Positions 35,903 through 44,649 are shown, numbered from the stretch's first letter. The stretch: 64,000 nt of DNA from Azospirillum sp. TSH64 (GCF_003116035.1 NZ_LGQW01000015.1:3112897-3176896); one strand, 5' to 3'. Notes: generated by a model not told the origin, from the sequence alone. Numbers and translations are program-made.

Positions 35903-36943
35903 TTACAGCGCCAGCTCGGCGATCTGCACCGCGTTCAGGGCGGCGCCCTTCAGCAACTGGTCGCCGCAGACGAACAGGTCCAGGCCATGGTCGCCGAAGA
36001 CGATGTTGGTGCGGATGCGGCCGACCTCGACGTCATACTGGCCGGTGGCGTTCAGCGGCATCGGGTAGGCGCCGTTGGCCGGATCGTCCACCACCTTCAC
36101 GCCGGCGGCATCGGCCAGGACGGCACGGGCGGCGTCGGGCGTGACCGGCTGGATGGTCTCCAGCGTGATGGCCTCGGAATGGGCGCGGTAGGTCGGGATG
36201 CGGACGGCGGTGCAGCTGAGCGGCAGGTCCGGAACCTCCATGATCTTCCGCGTCTCCCACGTCACCTTCATCTCCTCCTTCGTGTAGCCGTTCTCCTGGA
36301 AGGCGTCGATCTGGGGGATCAGGTTGAAGGGGATCGGGTGGCGGAACACGCTGTTGGTGACCGGCTTGCCGTCCAGCTGGTTGCGCGTCTGCTCTTCCAG
36401 CTCGGCCATGCCCTCGGCGCCGGCGCCGCTGGTCGCCTGATAGGTGGAGACGATGGCGCGCTTGATGCCGAAGGCCTTGTGCAGCGGACCGAGCGCCACG
36501 ACGGCGATGGCCGTGGTGCAGTTCGGGTTGGCGATCAGGCGCGACCCGGCAGCGTACGCCTCGCGGAAGACGTGGGCGTTGATTTCCGGAACGATCAGCG
36601 GGATGTCGGCGTCGTAGCGGAAGGCGGAGCTGTTGTCGATCACCAGCGCGCCGGCCGAGGCCAGATCCTTGGCGTGCGCCTTGGCGAAATCGCCCGACAC
36701 CGCCAGCAGGACAACGTCGTACCCCTTCACCACCGCGGCATCGAAGGCCGTCAGGGTCAGGGCGCCATAGGGGGTCTCCTGCACCTTGCCGGCGGACCGC
36801 TCGGAGGCGAACAGGCCGAGTTCGGCCACCGGGAAGTTGCGGTCGTGAAGGACCTTGACCATCTCGCGGCCGACGGCGCCGGTGGCGCCGACCACGGCGA
36901 CGCGGAGGGACTTGGAAGAAGCGGAGGCGTTGCTGCTGCTCAT
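35903..36943 (-). CDS. asd: Aspartate-semialdehyde dehydrogenase
   Basis: 346 residues. Makes aspartate-4-semialdehyde, the branch point to lysine/diaminopimelate, threonine, isoleucine and methionine. The N-terminal NADP-binding stretch is [15 protein letters not shown]. The active-site Cys is in [14 protein letters not shown], and the substrate-binding Arg/His region is [15 protein letters not shown] at 36943 with GGACGG-type pairing upstream. A 287-base space to glgP contains a small leader peptide rich in the codons of the pathway's end products plus a strong hairpin, suggesting attenuation. Confidence 0.97.
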   Translation of the reverse strand: MSSSNASASSKSLRVAVVGATGAVGREMVKVLHDRNFPVAELGLFASERSAGKVQETPYGALTLTAFDAAVVKGYDVVLLAVSGDFAKAHAKDLASAGALVIDNSSAFRYDADIPLIVPEINAHVFREAYAAGSRLIANPNCTTAIAVVALGPLHKAFGIKRAIVSTYQATSGAGAEGMAELEEQTRNQLDGKPVTNSVFRHPIPFNLIPQIDAFQENGYTKEEMKVTWETRKIMEVPDLPLSCTAVRIPTYRAHSEAITLETIQPVTPDAARAVLADAAGVKVVDDPANGAYPMPLNATGQYDVEVGRIRTNIVFGDHGLDLFVCGDQLLKGAALNAVQIAELAL

Positions 36944-37020
36944 GGCGGGGTTCCGTCCTGTCTATCGCACTGTTGATCGGACCGGCCTATCGGTCGTTCG
37001 GACAGCGGACCCCGGATACG

Positions 37021-37058
37021 ACGAGGCCCCGTCCGTTGTCCGGCGGGGCCTGCCTCGT
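37021..37058 (-). promoter_or_regulatory. Attenuator-like hairpin between leader peptide and asd
   Basis: On the minus strand, AGGCCCCG (from 37051) pairs perfectly with CGGGGCCT (to 37024), with an inner CCG/CGG pairing around TTGTC and outer ACG/CGT pairing. It begins 24 bases after the leader peptide stop. The flank lacks a U tract (CGTATCC), so it could act through Rho, RNA structure or ribosome access rather than as a classical intrinsic terminator. A second, longer pairing (GGGGT/ACCCC, CTGTC/GACAG) in the same leader could mask the asd ribosome site. Confidence 0.5.
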
Positions 37059-37081
37059 GGAAGAAACGCTGGTCGATCCGA

Positions 37082-37159
37082 TCAGCACGCACCACGACGC
37101 TGCCCGCCGAAGCGAGTCGCTTTTTTGGTCGTAGTGATGGTGATGGCCTTGCGGTTCAT
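37082..37159 (-). CDS. Candidate asd leader peptide (Thr/Ile/Lys-rich, 25 residues)
   Basis: A 26-codon open frame with ATG at 37159 preceded by AAGAAGG. Residues 5-13 read AITITTTKK. In all, 5 Thr, 2 Ile and 3 Lys make 10 of the 25 residues, and Thr, Ile and Lys are all end products of the pathway that asd serves. Six Ile/Thr codons run consecutively (residues 6-11). This resembles the thr-operon leader of enterobacteria in logic. It ends 138 bases before asd, with a strong hairpin between. It lies too far from glgP (stop 37231) to be part of it. Chance cannot be excluded for so short a frame. Confidence 0.55.
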   Translation of the reverse strand: MNRKAITITTTKKATRFGGQRRGAC

Positions 37160-37173
37160 GACGCCTTCTTATC

Positions 37174-37209
37174 CGAACGCGCAGGCATTGTAAAGCACCT
37201 GCGCGTTCG
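37174..37209. repeat. Perfect 12-bp inverted repeat between glgP and the asd leader
   Basis: CGAACGCGCAGG / CCTGCGCGTTCG with a 12-base loop. It starts 22 bases after the glgP stop and ends 15 bases before the leader peptide ATG. It has no T tract on either side (GATAAG follows leftward). It may be the glgP terminator, an RNA hairpin in the asd leader, or a protein-binding site. Confidence 0.7.
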
Positions 37210-37230
37210 CCCTTTCAGAAATTACCGGCT

Positions 37231-39729
37231 TTACCGGAAGCCCTCGCCGTCATGGCTCGGCTTGACCGGGTGTACGTCCCAGACCTCTCCGGCATACTCG
37301 TTGACCGTACGGTCGGACGAGAACCAGCCCATGCTGGCGGTGTTCAGGATGGCCTTGCGGGTCCATTCCTCCGGATCGCGGTATAGCTGCATCGCCGCGT
37401 CCTGCGCCCGGCAATAGTCGGCGAAGTCCGCCGTCACCAGGAAATGGTCGCCGCCGTCGGTCAGCGCCTGGACGATGGGGTGGTAGCGGTTGCGGTCGTC
37501 CGGCGAGAAGGCGCCGGTCGAGATCATGTCGAGCGCCCGCTTCAGGCTGGGGTTCGACGCGATCACCTCGCGCGGGTTGAAGCCGCCGCTGGCGCGCAGG
37601 TCGTTCACCTCATCCGCGGTCATGCCGAAGATGAAGATGTTGTCCGCCCCTACATGCTCGCGGATCTCGACGTTGGCGCCGTCCAGCGTGCCGATGGTCA
37701 GCGCGCCGTTCAGGGCCAGCTTCATGTTGCCGGTGCCCGACGCCTCCATGCCGGCGGTGGAGATCTGCTCCGACAGGTCGGCGGCCGGGATGATGATTTC
37801 CGCTGCGGTGACGTTGTAGTTCGGCAGCAGCACGACCTTCAGGTTGTCATGCACCGATGGGTCGTGGTTCACCACCTTGGCGACGTCGTTGATCAGTTTG
37901 ATGATCAGCTTGGCCATGTGATAGGACGGCGCCGCCTTGCCGGCGAACACCTTGGTCACCGGAACCCAGCTGACCGTCGGGTTGTCGCGCATCTCGTTGT
38001 AAAGCGCGATGGTGTGCAGCACGTTCAGCAGCTGGCGCTTGTATTCGTGCATGCGCTTGACCTGCACGTCGAAGATGCTGTCGACCAGCACCTCCTCGCC
38101 GGTCTGGCGGGCGATGTAGGCGGCCAGACGCTTCTTGTTCTTGCGCTTGGCCCGGCGGAATTCCTCGCGGAACACCACGTCGTCGGCCTTCTCGCGCAGT
38201 GCCGCGATCTGCGACAGGTCGGAGATCCAGCCCTCGCCGATGCGGGTGGTGATCAGCTCCGACAGGGCCGGGTTGGCCTGCTTCAGCCAGCGGCGCGGGG
38301 TGATGCCGTTGGTCTTGTTGTTGATGCGGTCCGGGAATTCCTCGTGGAAGTCGGCGAACACCGTCTGCTTCATCAGGTCGGTGTGCAGGGCCGACACGCC
38401 GTTGACCTTGTGCGAACCGAGGAAGGCCAGGTTGCCCATGCGGACGCGGCGCTCGCCACGCTCATCGATCAGCGACAGGCGCGACAGCTTGGCGTTGTCG
38501 CCTGCCGCCTTGGCCTTGGTGCGGTTCAGGAACTTGGCGTTGATCTCGTAGATGATCTGCATGTGGCGCGGCAGCACCCGCTCGATCATCCGCACCGGCC
38601 AGGCTTCCAGCGCCTCGGGCAGCAGCGTGTGGTTGGTGTAGGCAAAGGTGGCGCGAGTGATCTCCCACGCGTCGTCCCAGCGCAGGGCGTGCTGATCGAC
38701 CAGCAGGCGCATCAGTTCGGCGATGCCGATGGCCGGGTGGGTGTCGTTCAGCTGGATCGCCGCCTTGTTGGGCAGGTTCTCGAAGGTGGTGTGGTGCTGC
38801 AGATAACGGCGCAGGATGTCCTGCAAGGAGGCGGAGGTGAAGAAATACTCCTGCTTCAGCCGCAGTTCCTTGCCGGTCTCCGTCGCGTCGTTGGGATAGA
38901 GGACGCGGCTGAGATTCTCCGACAGGATCTTCTGCTCGACCGCCTTCATATAGGCGCCGTCGTTGAAGTGGCCGAAGTTGAAGTCGCGGGTGGCGCGGGC
39001 CGACCACAGGCGCAGCGTGTTGATCGTCTCGCCGCCGAACCCGACGACCGGCGTGTCATAAGCCATCGCCAGCACGCGGTCGGCATCGACCCAGCGGTAG
39101 GCGCGCTCGCCGACGCTGTCGCGGAACTCCTCGACGCGGCCGTAGAACTGGACCGGATACAGCACCTCCGGACGGGCGAATTCCCAAGGGTTGCCGAATT
39201 GCAGCCACTGTTCGGGATATTCGACCTGCCAGCCGTTCTCGAAGCGCTGCTCGAACAGGCCGAACTCGTAGCGGATGCCGTAGCCGTACCCCGGCAGGCC
39301 CTGCGAGGCCATGCTGTCGAGGAAACAGGCGGCCAGGCGGCCGAGGCCGCCGTTGCCGAGCGCCGCATCCGGCTCGGCGTCGACCACATCCTCCATCGAC
39401 AGGCCGAGGCGGTCGAGCGCCTGACGGCACTCGTCCACGATTCCCAGGTTCGACAGGCTGTTGGTCAGCAGGCGCCCGATCAGGAATTCCAGGGAAAGGT
39501 AATAAACGCGCTTGGCGTCTTCATGGTAATAGCTGCGGGTCGTGTCCATCCAGCGGTCGACGACGCGGTCGCGCACGGCCAGCGCCACGGTGTGGAACCA
39601 GTCGCGGCGCGTGGCGGCGCGGGCATCCTTGCCGACCGAATAAACCAGCCATTCCAGGAACGACCGTTTGAGGCCATCGACATCAAGGCTGCGGCGTTCG
39701 ATGTCGCGAGATTTGAACCGAGCGTCCAT
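37231..39729 (-). CDS. glgP: Glycogen/starch/alpha-glucan phosphorylase
   Basis: 832 residues. Releases glucose-1-phosphate from glycogen using PLP. The N-terminal SRSYYHEDAKRVYYLSLEFL-like stretch (TTRSYYHEDAKRVYYLSLEF), GNGGLGRLAACFLDS in the active-site gate and the PLP-lysine motif EASGTGNMKLALNGALTIG are diagnostic, with GTLDGANVEI following. ATG 39729 is chosen over the TTG at 39756 because homologues begin close to the basic RFKSRD segment. No other glg gene lies adjacent here. Confidence 0.96.
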   Translation of the reverse strand: MDARFKSRDIERRSLDVDGLKRSFLEWLVYSVGKDARAATRRDWFHTVALAVRDRVVDRWMDTTRSYYHEDAKRVYYLSLEFLIGRLLTNSLSNLGIVDECRQALDRLGLSMEDVVDAEPDAALGNGGLGRLAACFLDSMASQGLPGYGYGIRYEFGLFEQRFENGWQVEYPEQWLQFGNPWEFARPEVLYPVQFYGRVEEFRDSVGERAYRWVDADRVLAMAYDTPVVGFGGETINTLRLWSARATRDFNFGHFNDGAYMKAVEQKILSENLSRVLYPNDATETGKELRLKQEYFFTSASLQDILRRYLQHHTTFENLPNKAAIQLNDTHPAIGIAELMRLLVDQHALRWDDAWEITRATFAYTNHTLLPEALEAWPVRMIERVLPRHMQIIYEINAKFLNRTKAKAAGDNAKLSRLSLIDERGERRVRMGNLAFLGSHKVNGVSALHTDLMKQTVFADFHEEFPDRINNKTNGITPRRWLKQANPALSELITTRIGEGWISDLSQIAALREKADDVVFREEFRRAKRKNKKRLAAYIARQTGEEVLVDSIFDVQVKRMHEYKRQLLNVLHTIALYNEMRDNPTVSWVPVTKVFAGKAAPSYHMAKLIIKLINDVAKVVNHDPSVHDNLKVVLLPNYNVTAAEIIIPAADLSEQISTAGMEASGTGNMKLALNGALTIGTLDGANVEIREHVGADNIFIFGMTADEVNDLRASGGFNPREVIASNPSLKRALDMISTGAFSPDDRNRYHPIVQALTDGGDHFLVTADFADYCRAQDAAMQLYRDPEEWTRKAILNTASMGWFSSDRTVNEYAGEVWDVHPVKPSHDGEGFR

Positions 39730-39907
39730 GTCCTGACTTTCTGCGTGAAAGGCCAATAGGAGCGGGCGGCTGGAAGGACGGCGCTCCGTATATGGGGGAA
39801 GTGTCTGCCCTGTTGGTTAAGCAAAGCTTTCCCAGATGGAGCATACCGTCGTTTCGCTGTGGTAAAAGGGAGTAGGTTGTCATCCCCTCCCCTATTTCCC
39901 ACCAACG

Positions 39908-40432
39908 ATGCGTCACGAATCCGATCCTGTCCACTGCGATGCAGCATGCATCGGCATCCGCCGCGCCGAAATGGCCGATATTCCTGCGCTGCTGGCGATC
40001 GAGGAGCAGAGCTTCGCGACCGACCGGATGACGCAGCGCAACTTCCGTTATGCGATCCGGCAAGCAAAAGGTGTGGTGCTTGTGGCATACCGCCAAGTAC
40101 CGAAGGTGCAGGAAGCGTCGCTTGCCCATCAGCCCGGTGCCTATGGGGTTGTCGGTTTCCACGCCGGGACGCCCTTCGCCCGGCTGACCTCCTTCGCCGT
40201 GGCCCCCGACGAACGCGGGCAGGGACTCGGCCGCAGCCTGCTCGCCGCCCTGGAGAAAGCCACCGCCAACCATGGCTGCCGCGGCATGAGGCTGGAGGTG
40301 CGGGCGGACAATGCTGCGGCAATCGCCCTCTATACTGCTGCCGGCTACCGCCGTTTCTCCGTCTATCCGGATTATTACGAGGACGGAATGGCGGCGCTGC
40401 GCCTGGAAAAGCTGCTGAGTCCCGGCCACTGA
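39908..40432 (+). CDS. GNAT-family N-acetyltransferase
   Basis: 174 residues, RimI-like. The N-terminal IRRAEMADIPALLAIEEQSF is the GNAT start. Acetyl-CoA binding is through SFAVAPDERGQGLGRSLL (the RxxGxG pyrophosphate loop), then RLEVRADNAAAIALYTAAGY and the final aromatic. The substrate may be a ribosomal protein N-terminus or a small amine; it cannot be told from sequence. Divergent from glgP with 178 bases between. Confidence 0.88.
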   Translation: MRHESDPVHCDAACIGIRRAEMADIPALLAIEEQSFATDRMTQRNFRYAIRQAKGVVLVAYRQVPKVQEASLAHQPGAYGVVGFHAGTPFARLTSFAVAPDERGQGLGRSLLAALEKATANHGCRGMRLEVRADNAAAIALYTAAGYRRFSVYPDYYEDGMAALRLEKLLSPGH

Positions 40433-40546
40433 CTGTTGCAGGGTCGCACCGGCATCCGCGTTCGATGGTGGTAAGCCCGGCAAGCTGAACCTGGACCGGA
40501 ATCGCTGGATTCTGCCACCGATGTCACTCTTTCCGAATCCTGCGGT

Positions 40547-40574
40547 GGAACATCCCCGGCGCACGGTGCGTTTA
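40547..40574 (+). promoter_or_regulatory. EcfG-type (general stress response) promoter upstream of the ECF sigma gene
   Basis: GGAAC (40547-40551), a 17-base spacer, then CGTTTA (40569-40574), an exact match to the alphaproteobacterial EcfG consensus GGAAC-N16/17-CGTT. It lies about 340 bases upstream of the sigma gene within a 481-base gene-free stretch (40433-40913), in which I see nothing else coding. It suggests stress control, possibly autoregulation. Confidence 0.6.
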
Positions 40575-40913
40575 GCTCCCGACACGATCAACGACGGGCA
40601 ACAACGGGACCGCCTCAATGACGCCACCGCCGACCGGATCGTTCCGCAACACCCCGCAGGGGCAGCCGACCCGCGCCGGATGACGGGCCGGCCCCTGGGC
40701 AGCCGGGAGACCATCCCCAGGATGCCCTGAACGCCCGCTCCCTGAACGCTCAAGATCGAAAAAGCACTGTCAGCCCTTCGAACCGGCGGCGCCGCCCGTG
40801 CGCGCCGGAAAGCCCAACGCCGTCCCCGCTCCGCGCCCCGCCTGACCGCGACGGGTGCCGCCGCCGACCAGGCCGGCGGGAGACGTACACAGACCGTGGA
40901 GGAAGGAAAGACC

Positions 40914-41387
40914 ATGGCGTACTCGTTCGAGAACGAACTGATCCGCTGCATGCCGAACCTGCAGCGCTATGCCTGCAAACTGACCCGTGACGCCAACGCC
41001 GCAGAGGACCTGCTGCAGGACTGCCTGGCCCGCGCCTTGTCGCGCCAGCATCGTTTCGAACCCGGCACCAACATGCAGGCATGGCTGACCACCATGCTGA
41101 AGAACCTGCACTTCAACAACCTGCAGCGCGACCGCCATGTGACGAAGGTGGAACTGTGGGACGGCGCCATGTCGGTCGATGCGGCGCAGATGTCGAGGTT
41201 GGTTTTCCGCGATGTCGACCGCGCTTTTTCCTCCCTCACCCCCAGCCAGCGCAAGGTCGTCAAGCTGGTCGCCATCGAAGGGCGTCCTTATCAGGAAGCG
41301 GCGGAGACGCTGAATGTGTCGATCGGCACCATCCGCTCGCGCCTGTGCCGGGCGCGGGAACGGTTGAACAACCTGATGACCGCCTGA
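40914..41387 (+). CDS. ECF-type RNA polymerase sigma factor
   Basis: 157 residues with only sigma regions 2 and 4. Region 2 (about 9-75) reads LQRYACKLTRDANAAEDLLQDCLARAL, and region 4 (about 100-155) SLTPSQRKVVKLVAIEGRPYQEAAETLNVSIGT-type helices with the DNA-contacting IGTIRSRLCRARERL. GGAGGAAGGAAAG is a very strong ribosome site before ATG 40914. It resembles EcfG/ECF15-like stress sigma factors, but phyR is not in the window. An anti-sigma-like small protein lies about 1.4 kb downstream and may be its partner. Convergent with an SDR gene. Confidence 0.88.
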   Translation: MAYSFENELIRCMPNLQRYACKLTRDANAAEDLLQDCLARALSRQHRFEPGTNMQAWLTTMLKNLHFNNLQRDRHVTKVELWDGAMSVDAAQMSRLVFRDVDRAFSSLTPSQRKVVKLVAIEGRPYQEAAETLNVSIGTIRSRLCRARERLNNLMTA

Positions 41388-41570
41388 TCCACCGGAAATC
41401 CTCCACGTCGGCGCCACGTCAGCGCCAAATCGGTCATGAACGCCCTCCGCAGTTCCCCTGCGGGGGGCGTTCGCGTATACCCGCCGGGGGGCCTGGAGAC
41501 ACCGACAGCGTCGGATGACCAGGGGGAAGCTCCGGTGCCGCTGGCGTCGAGGCCTTCCACCTGCTGTCCG

Positions 41571-42431
41571 TCAGCCATTCACAACGGTGCCGCCATTCGG
41601 GTGCAGCACCTGACCGGACATATAAGAAGAGTCATCGGACGCCAGGAACACATAAGCCGGCGCCACCTCGTCCGGCTGGCCGGCGCGTTTCATCGGCACG
41701 TTGCTGCCGAACTTCTCCACCTTCTCCTCGTCGAAGGTGGACGGGATCAGCGGGGTCCAGATCGGACCGGGCGCCACCGCGTTGACGCGGATGCCGCGGT
41801 CGGCCAGCGACATCGACAGCGACCGGGTGAAGGCGACGATGGCCCCCTTGGTCGCGGAGTAGTCCAGCAACTCCGGACTGCCCTTGTAGGCCGTGACCGA
41901 GGTGGTGTTGATGATGCAGCCTCCCTCGCGCATGTGCGGCAGCGCGGCCTTCACCATATGGAATTGGCCGAAGATGTTGGTGCGGAAGGTGCGCTCCAGC
42001 TGTTCGGCGGTGATGTCCTCGATCGATTTCTGCGGATGCTGTTCGGCCGCGTTGTTGATGACGATGTCGATGCGGCCATGCTCGCCGACAAGCTGCTCCA
42101 CCGCCTTGCGGCAGATCTCCTCGTCGCCGACGTCGCCGCTCAGGATGGTGCAGGGTTGACCTTCGGCTTCGACCAGCCGGCGGGTCTCACGGGCGTCGTC
42201 ATCCTCGTTCAGGTACAGGATGCCGACCTTCGCACCCTCACGGGCGTACAGCACGGCGATGGCCCGTCCGATGCCGCTGTCGCCGCCGGTGATCAGCGCA
42301 ACCTTGTCACGCAGCTTGCCACTGCCACGATAGCCGGGCCGGGTTTCCGAGGGCTGCGGTACCATGGGACCTTGATGGCCGGGCCGGGTGTCCTGATGCT
42401 GGGGCGGCTGCCTGCTTTCCTGTTGAGCCAT
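41571..42431 (-). CDS. Short-chain dehydrogenase/reductase (YghA/glucose-dehydrogenase-like)
   Basis: 286 residues. A Gln/Pro-rich N-terminal extension (about 1-35, with GHQGP and PQPSETRPG) precedes a classical Rossmann SDR: ALITGGDSGIGRAIAVLYAR, NNAAEQHPQ, catalytic Ser-Tyr-Lys in TTSVTAYKGSPELLDYSATK and the VAPGPIWTPL loop. This extended SDR group is commonly stress-induced. AAGGAG precedes the ATG. An EcfG-like promoter box lies 60-84 bases upstream, supporting general-stress control. Confidence 0.9.
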   Translation of the reverse strand: MAQQESRQPPQHQDTRPGHQGPMVPQPSETRPGYRGSGKLRDKVALITGGDSGIGRAIAVLYAREGAKVGILYLNEDDDARETRRLVEAEGQPCTILSGDVGDEEICRKAVEQLVGEHGRIDIVINNAAEQHPQKSIEDITAEQLERTFRTNIFGQFHMVKAALPHMREGGCIINTTSVTAYKGSPELLDYSATKGAIVAFTRSLSMSLADRGIRVNAVAPGPIWTPLIPSTFDEEKVEKFGSNVPMKRAGQPDEVAPAYVFLASDDSSYMSGQVLHPNGGTVVNG

Positions 42432-42490
42432 AGGTATTCTCCTTGGTTGGCAAGCCGTTCGGGTATGGATGGGATGAGTTGCACATTCAC

Positions 42491-42515
42491 AACAAACCCC
42501 AATGCACGGCGTTCC
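42491..42515 (-). promoter_or_regulatory. EcfG-like promoter for the SDR gene
   Basis: On the minus strand, GGAAC (42515-42511), 16-base spacer, TGTT (42494-42491), one mismatch from GGAAC-N16/17-CGTT. Ends 60 bases before the SDR start codon, a normal promoter distance. Confidence 0.5.
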
Positions 42516-42530
42516 TCACAGAAGAGCGCC

Positions 42531-42556
42531 GGAACAATCGGCGACATTGCCTTGTT
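42531..42556 (+). promoter_or_regulatory. EcfG-like promoter facing the anti-sigma-like gene
   Basis: GGAAC (42531-42535), 17-base spacer, TGTT (42553-42556), again one mismatch. It is divergent from the SDR promoter box only 15 bases away, making a back-to-back pair. It is about 226 bases upstream of the small protein at 42782. No other coding signal is seen in this 350-base gap (42432-42781). Confidence 0.4.
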
Positions 42557-42781
42557 ACTTGGCCGGGCGACGCGAAAGAGGATGGCAGTGCCGGATTGCT
42601 CGCCTCGAAAGTGAGCAATGATCGCGCCGTTTGTCGGACTGGTATGGCGGAGGATCATGCCCATAAGATGGGATAGGGGTCCTTTCGGCCGAACCGTCCG
42701 CCAGCGGTGGAGCCACCGGACGTGTCACGGTTGATCGTGTCCCAGGGGAGAACCCCGGCGACCCATCCGGGAACGACAGAG

Positions 42782-43006
42782 ATGAAGCGTGTAACGATGA
42801 CCGATATAAACGCCTATCTGGACGGCGCCCTGGACGACCGGGAGCGTGCCGAATTCGAGAGCGTGGTCGAGAGCGATCCCGACGCCAAGGCGCTGCTCGC
42901 TCAGCATCGCCAGCATGTCGAGGAGCTTCATCGCCTTTACGACCCAGTCTTGAGCGAAGAGGTGCCCTCCCGAATGCTGGAGCTGCTGCGCAAGCGGAAC
43001 GGCTGA
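42782..43006 (+). CDS. Small anti-sigma-factor-like protein
   Basis: 74 residues. The N-terminal INAYLDGALDDRERAEFESV is the short helical domain found at the start of many alphaproteobacterial anti-sigma factors. The C-terminal LHRLYDPVLSEEVPSRMLEL matches the LRxAYDPVLxEPVPxRL segment that follows it. The usual membrane helix and periplasmic domain are absent, so it is soluble and complete in itself or a minimal anti-sigma factor. ATG 42782 gives MKRVTMTD; ATG 42797 is an alternative. The ECF sigma gene about 1.4 kb upstream is a plausible partner. Confidence 0.7.
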   Translation: MKRVTMTDINAYLDGALDDRERAEFESVVESDPDAKALLAQHRQHVEELHRLYDPVLSEEVPSRMLELLRKRNG

Positions 43007-43115
43007 CGGCCCTCCGGCGCGCCCCGCGTTATTTTCTCTCCGTCCGGCAGCACATTGCGCTATTGCATGCGGCAGGCCCATCTTTGGGGGAGGGGCCGGT
43101 TCGGACGGATGAAGC

Positions 43116-44603
43116 ATGGCGCCCAGACGAGCGGAGCCGAGCATCCTGCTCGGCCCAATCCTGTATTTCCGTGGAGAACAGCGCGACCGCTGGTGGCTGT
43201 CGGCGCTGTTCGTTCTGGATGGGGATGTCGAGCCTGACGATCTGCGGGTGGACGGCGTCACCCTGCCCGTCCCGCCGCGTCACCTGATGGTCTGGCGCCG
43301 CCGCCAAGTCTGGCGCTTCGACTTCGCCGTTCCCCGCGGCATGCGCGACACCGATGTCACATACGGTTTCCCTGGCGGTCCCCGCTGGAACGTGATCGTT
43401 CCGGGCCGTCATTCATTTCCCCGCCTCGCTATTCTTTATGGAAGCGGAACGAGTGAAGATGCCGGTCCCGACGCCAATGCGCCGACCGCTCTCTGGCCGG
43501 ACCTGATCTCCCGGCATACCGCCGACCGCTATCACCTGTTGGTTCAGGCAGGCGGGCAGATCGATGGCGACGCGGTGATGTCAGCCTCCGCCCAGGCCCG
43601 GGGATTGCTGACGGATGCCTCCCGACGGCTCGGCCCCGCCCTGCCTGGTGTGGCGGAGGAGCTGATGACCGCCGGCTTCGACCGGATGCTTCGGGTCTGG
43701 AGCGGTGCCGCCGCGGCGTCGGCGCTGGCCTCCATTCCGTCGGTGATGATGTGGGATGGCGCCGATCTCGGCCGTCTGCTGGCGGGCGCCTGGAGCAGCC
43801 GGGATGAGGGCGACTCCACATCGCGCAGCCTGCGTCCGTTGCTGATGGCGGTGCGGCGTCAGGTCCAGCTGTTCCAGACCGGGTCGGTGGCGGACAACCC
43901 GCCGGATTGCCTGTGGGGGTCCGCCTGCGGAACGCTGGCGCAGGGCTTCGTCCTGGGCGAAGCCGGCCTTCTTGCCCTCGATCTGTGGACCGACCGCAAC
44001 AGCCGGCGCCTGCTGTCCGAACGGGACTGGAGCCTGCTGCCCGATTGGCTCGACCGCTTCGCCGGATGCCGGCATCTGATCCTGGTCAGCGGTGGGCCGC
44101 TTTTGTCTCCAGCCGCCGCCTTGCTCGACCTCCTGGCAAGCGCAATCCCGGACCGGATGCGCAACCGACTTGGCGACCGGCTGGGAGACCGTTTGTCGTC
44201 GATCGGACGCCATGCCGATTGGGAGCGGATGCTGCGCACCCTGGGCGATTTTTCCCGGCGAAGTGGCTGCCGAATCACCGTCGCATCGCGTGGCCTTGCA
44301 GACGGAGCGGGAGCGCGGGGCGTGCTGCGCGGTGGCGGGCTGGAGATGTGGCAGCTCTTTACCCCCACATTCACCGCGACCGGCCGCCCGGTCGGTTGGC
44401 GCTCGCGACTGGCTGAGCCACTGGCGATCCGCCCCGACCATCCCCTGCCGGCCCACCGATTCGAGATGCCGCCCTTTGCGGAAAACGGGCGACGCCTGCT
44501 GCGGGGGGCCGGATGGATCGCATGCAGCTTCGATTCGAAGGGTCAGCTGCATGCCCGCTGGTGCCTGCCCGGCGATGGCGGCCGGTACACCCAAGCCATC
44601 TGA
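43116..44603 (+). CDS. PhoD-related protein with degenerate metallophosphatase motifs
   Basis: 495 residues. The layout (LGPILYFRG start, VMMWDGADLGRL, HLILVSGGPLLSP, then a helical insert and a closing RGVLRGGGLEMWQLFTP) follows the PhoD-like phosphatase group, where the central motif is normally WDDHD. Here it reads WDGADL, lacking the catalytic His and one Asp, so classical PhoD catalysis is doubtful. It has no signal peptide and is therefore probably cytoplasmic, unlike PhoD. Function unknown; perhaps a scaffold or altered hydrolase. Confidence 0.6.
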   Translation: MAPRRAEPSILLGPILYFRGEQRDRWWLSALFVLDGDVEPDDLRVDGVTLPVPPRHLMVWRRRQVWRFDFAVPRGMRDTDVTYGFPGGPRWNVIVPGRHSFPRLAILYGSGTSEDAGPDANAPTALWPDLISRHTADRYHLLVQAGGQIDGDAVMSASAQARGLLTDASRRLGPALPGVAEELMTAGFDRMLRVWSGAAAASALASIPSVMMWDGADLGRLLAGAWSSRDEGDSTSRSLRPLLMAVRRQVQLFQTGSVADNPPDCLWGSACGTLAQGFVLGEAGLLALDLWTDRNSRRLLSERDWSLLPDWLDRFAGCRHLILVSGGPLLSPAAALLDLLASAIPDRMRNRLGDRLGDRLSSIGRHADWERMLRTLGDFSRRSGCRITVASRGLADGAGARGVLRGGGLEMWQLFTPTFTATGRPVGWRSRLAEPLAIRPDHPLPAHRFEMPPFAENGRRLLRGAGWIACSFDSKGQLHARWCLPGDGGRYTQAI

Positions 44604-44649
44604 TTAGGGGCATCCGCCAAAGAGAATGTCGAGGTTTGCGGCGCCTCTC

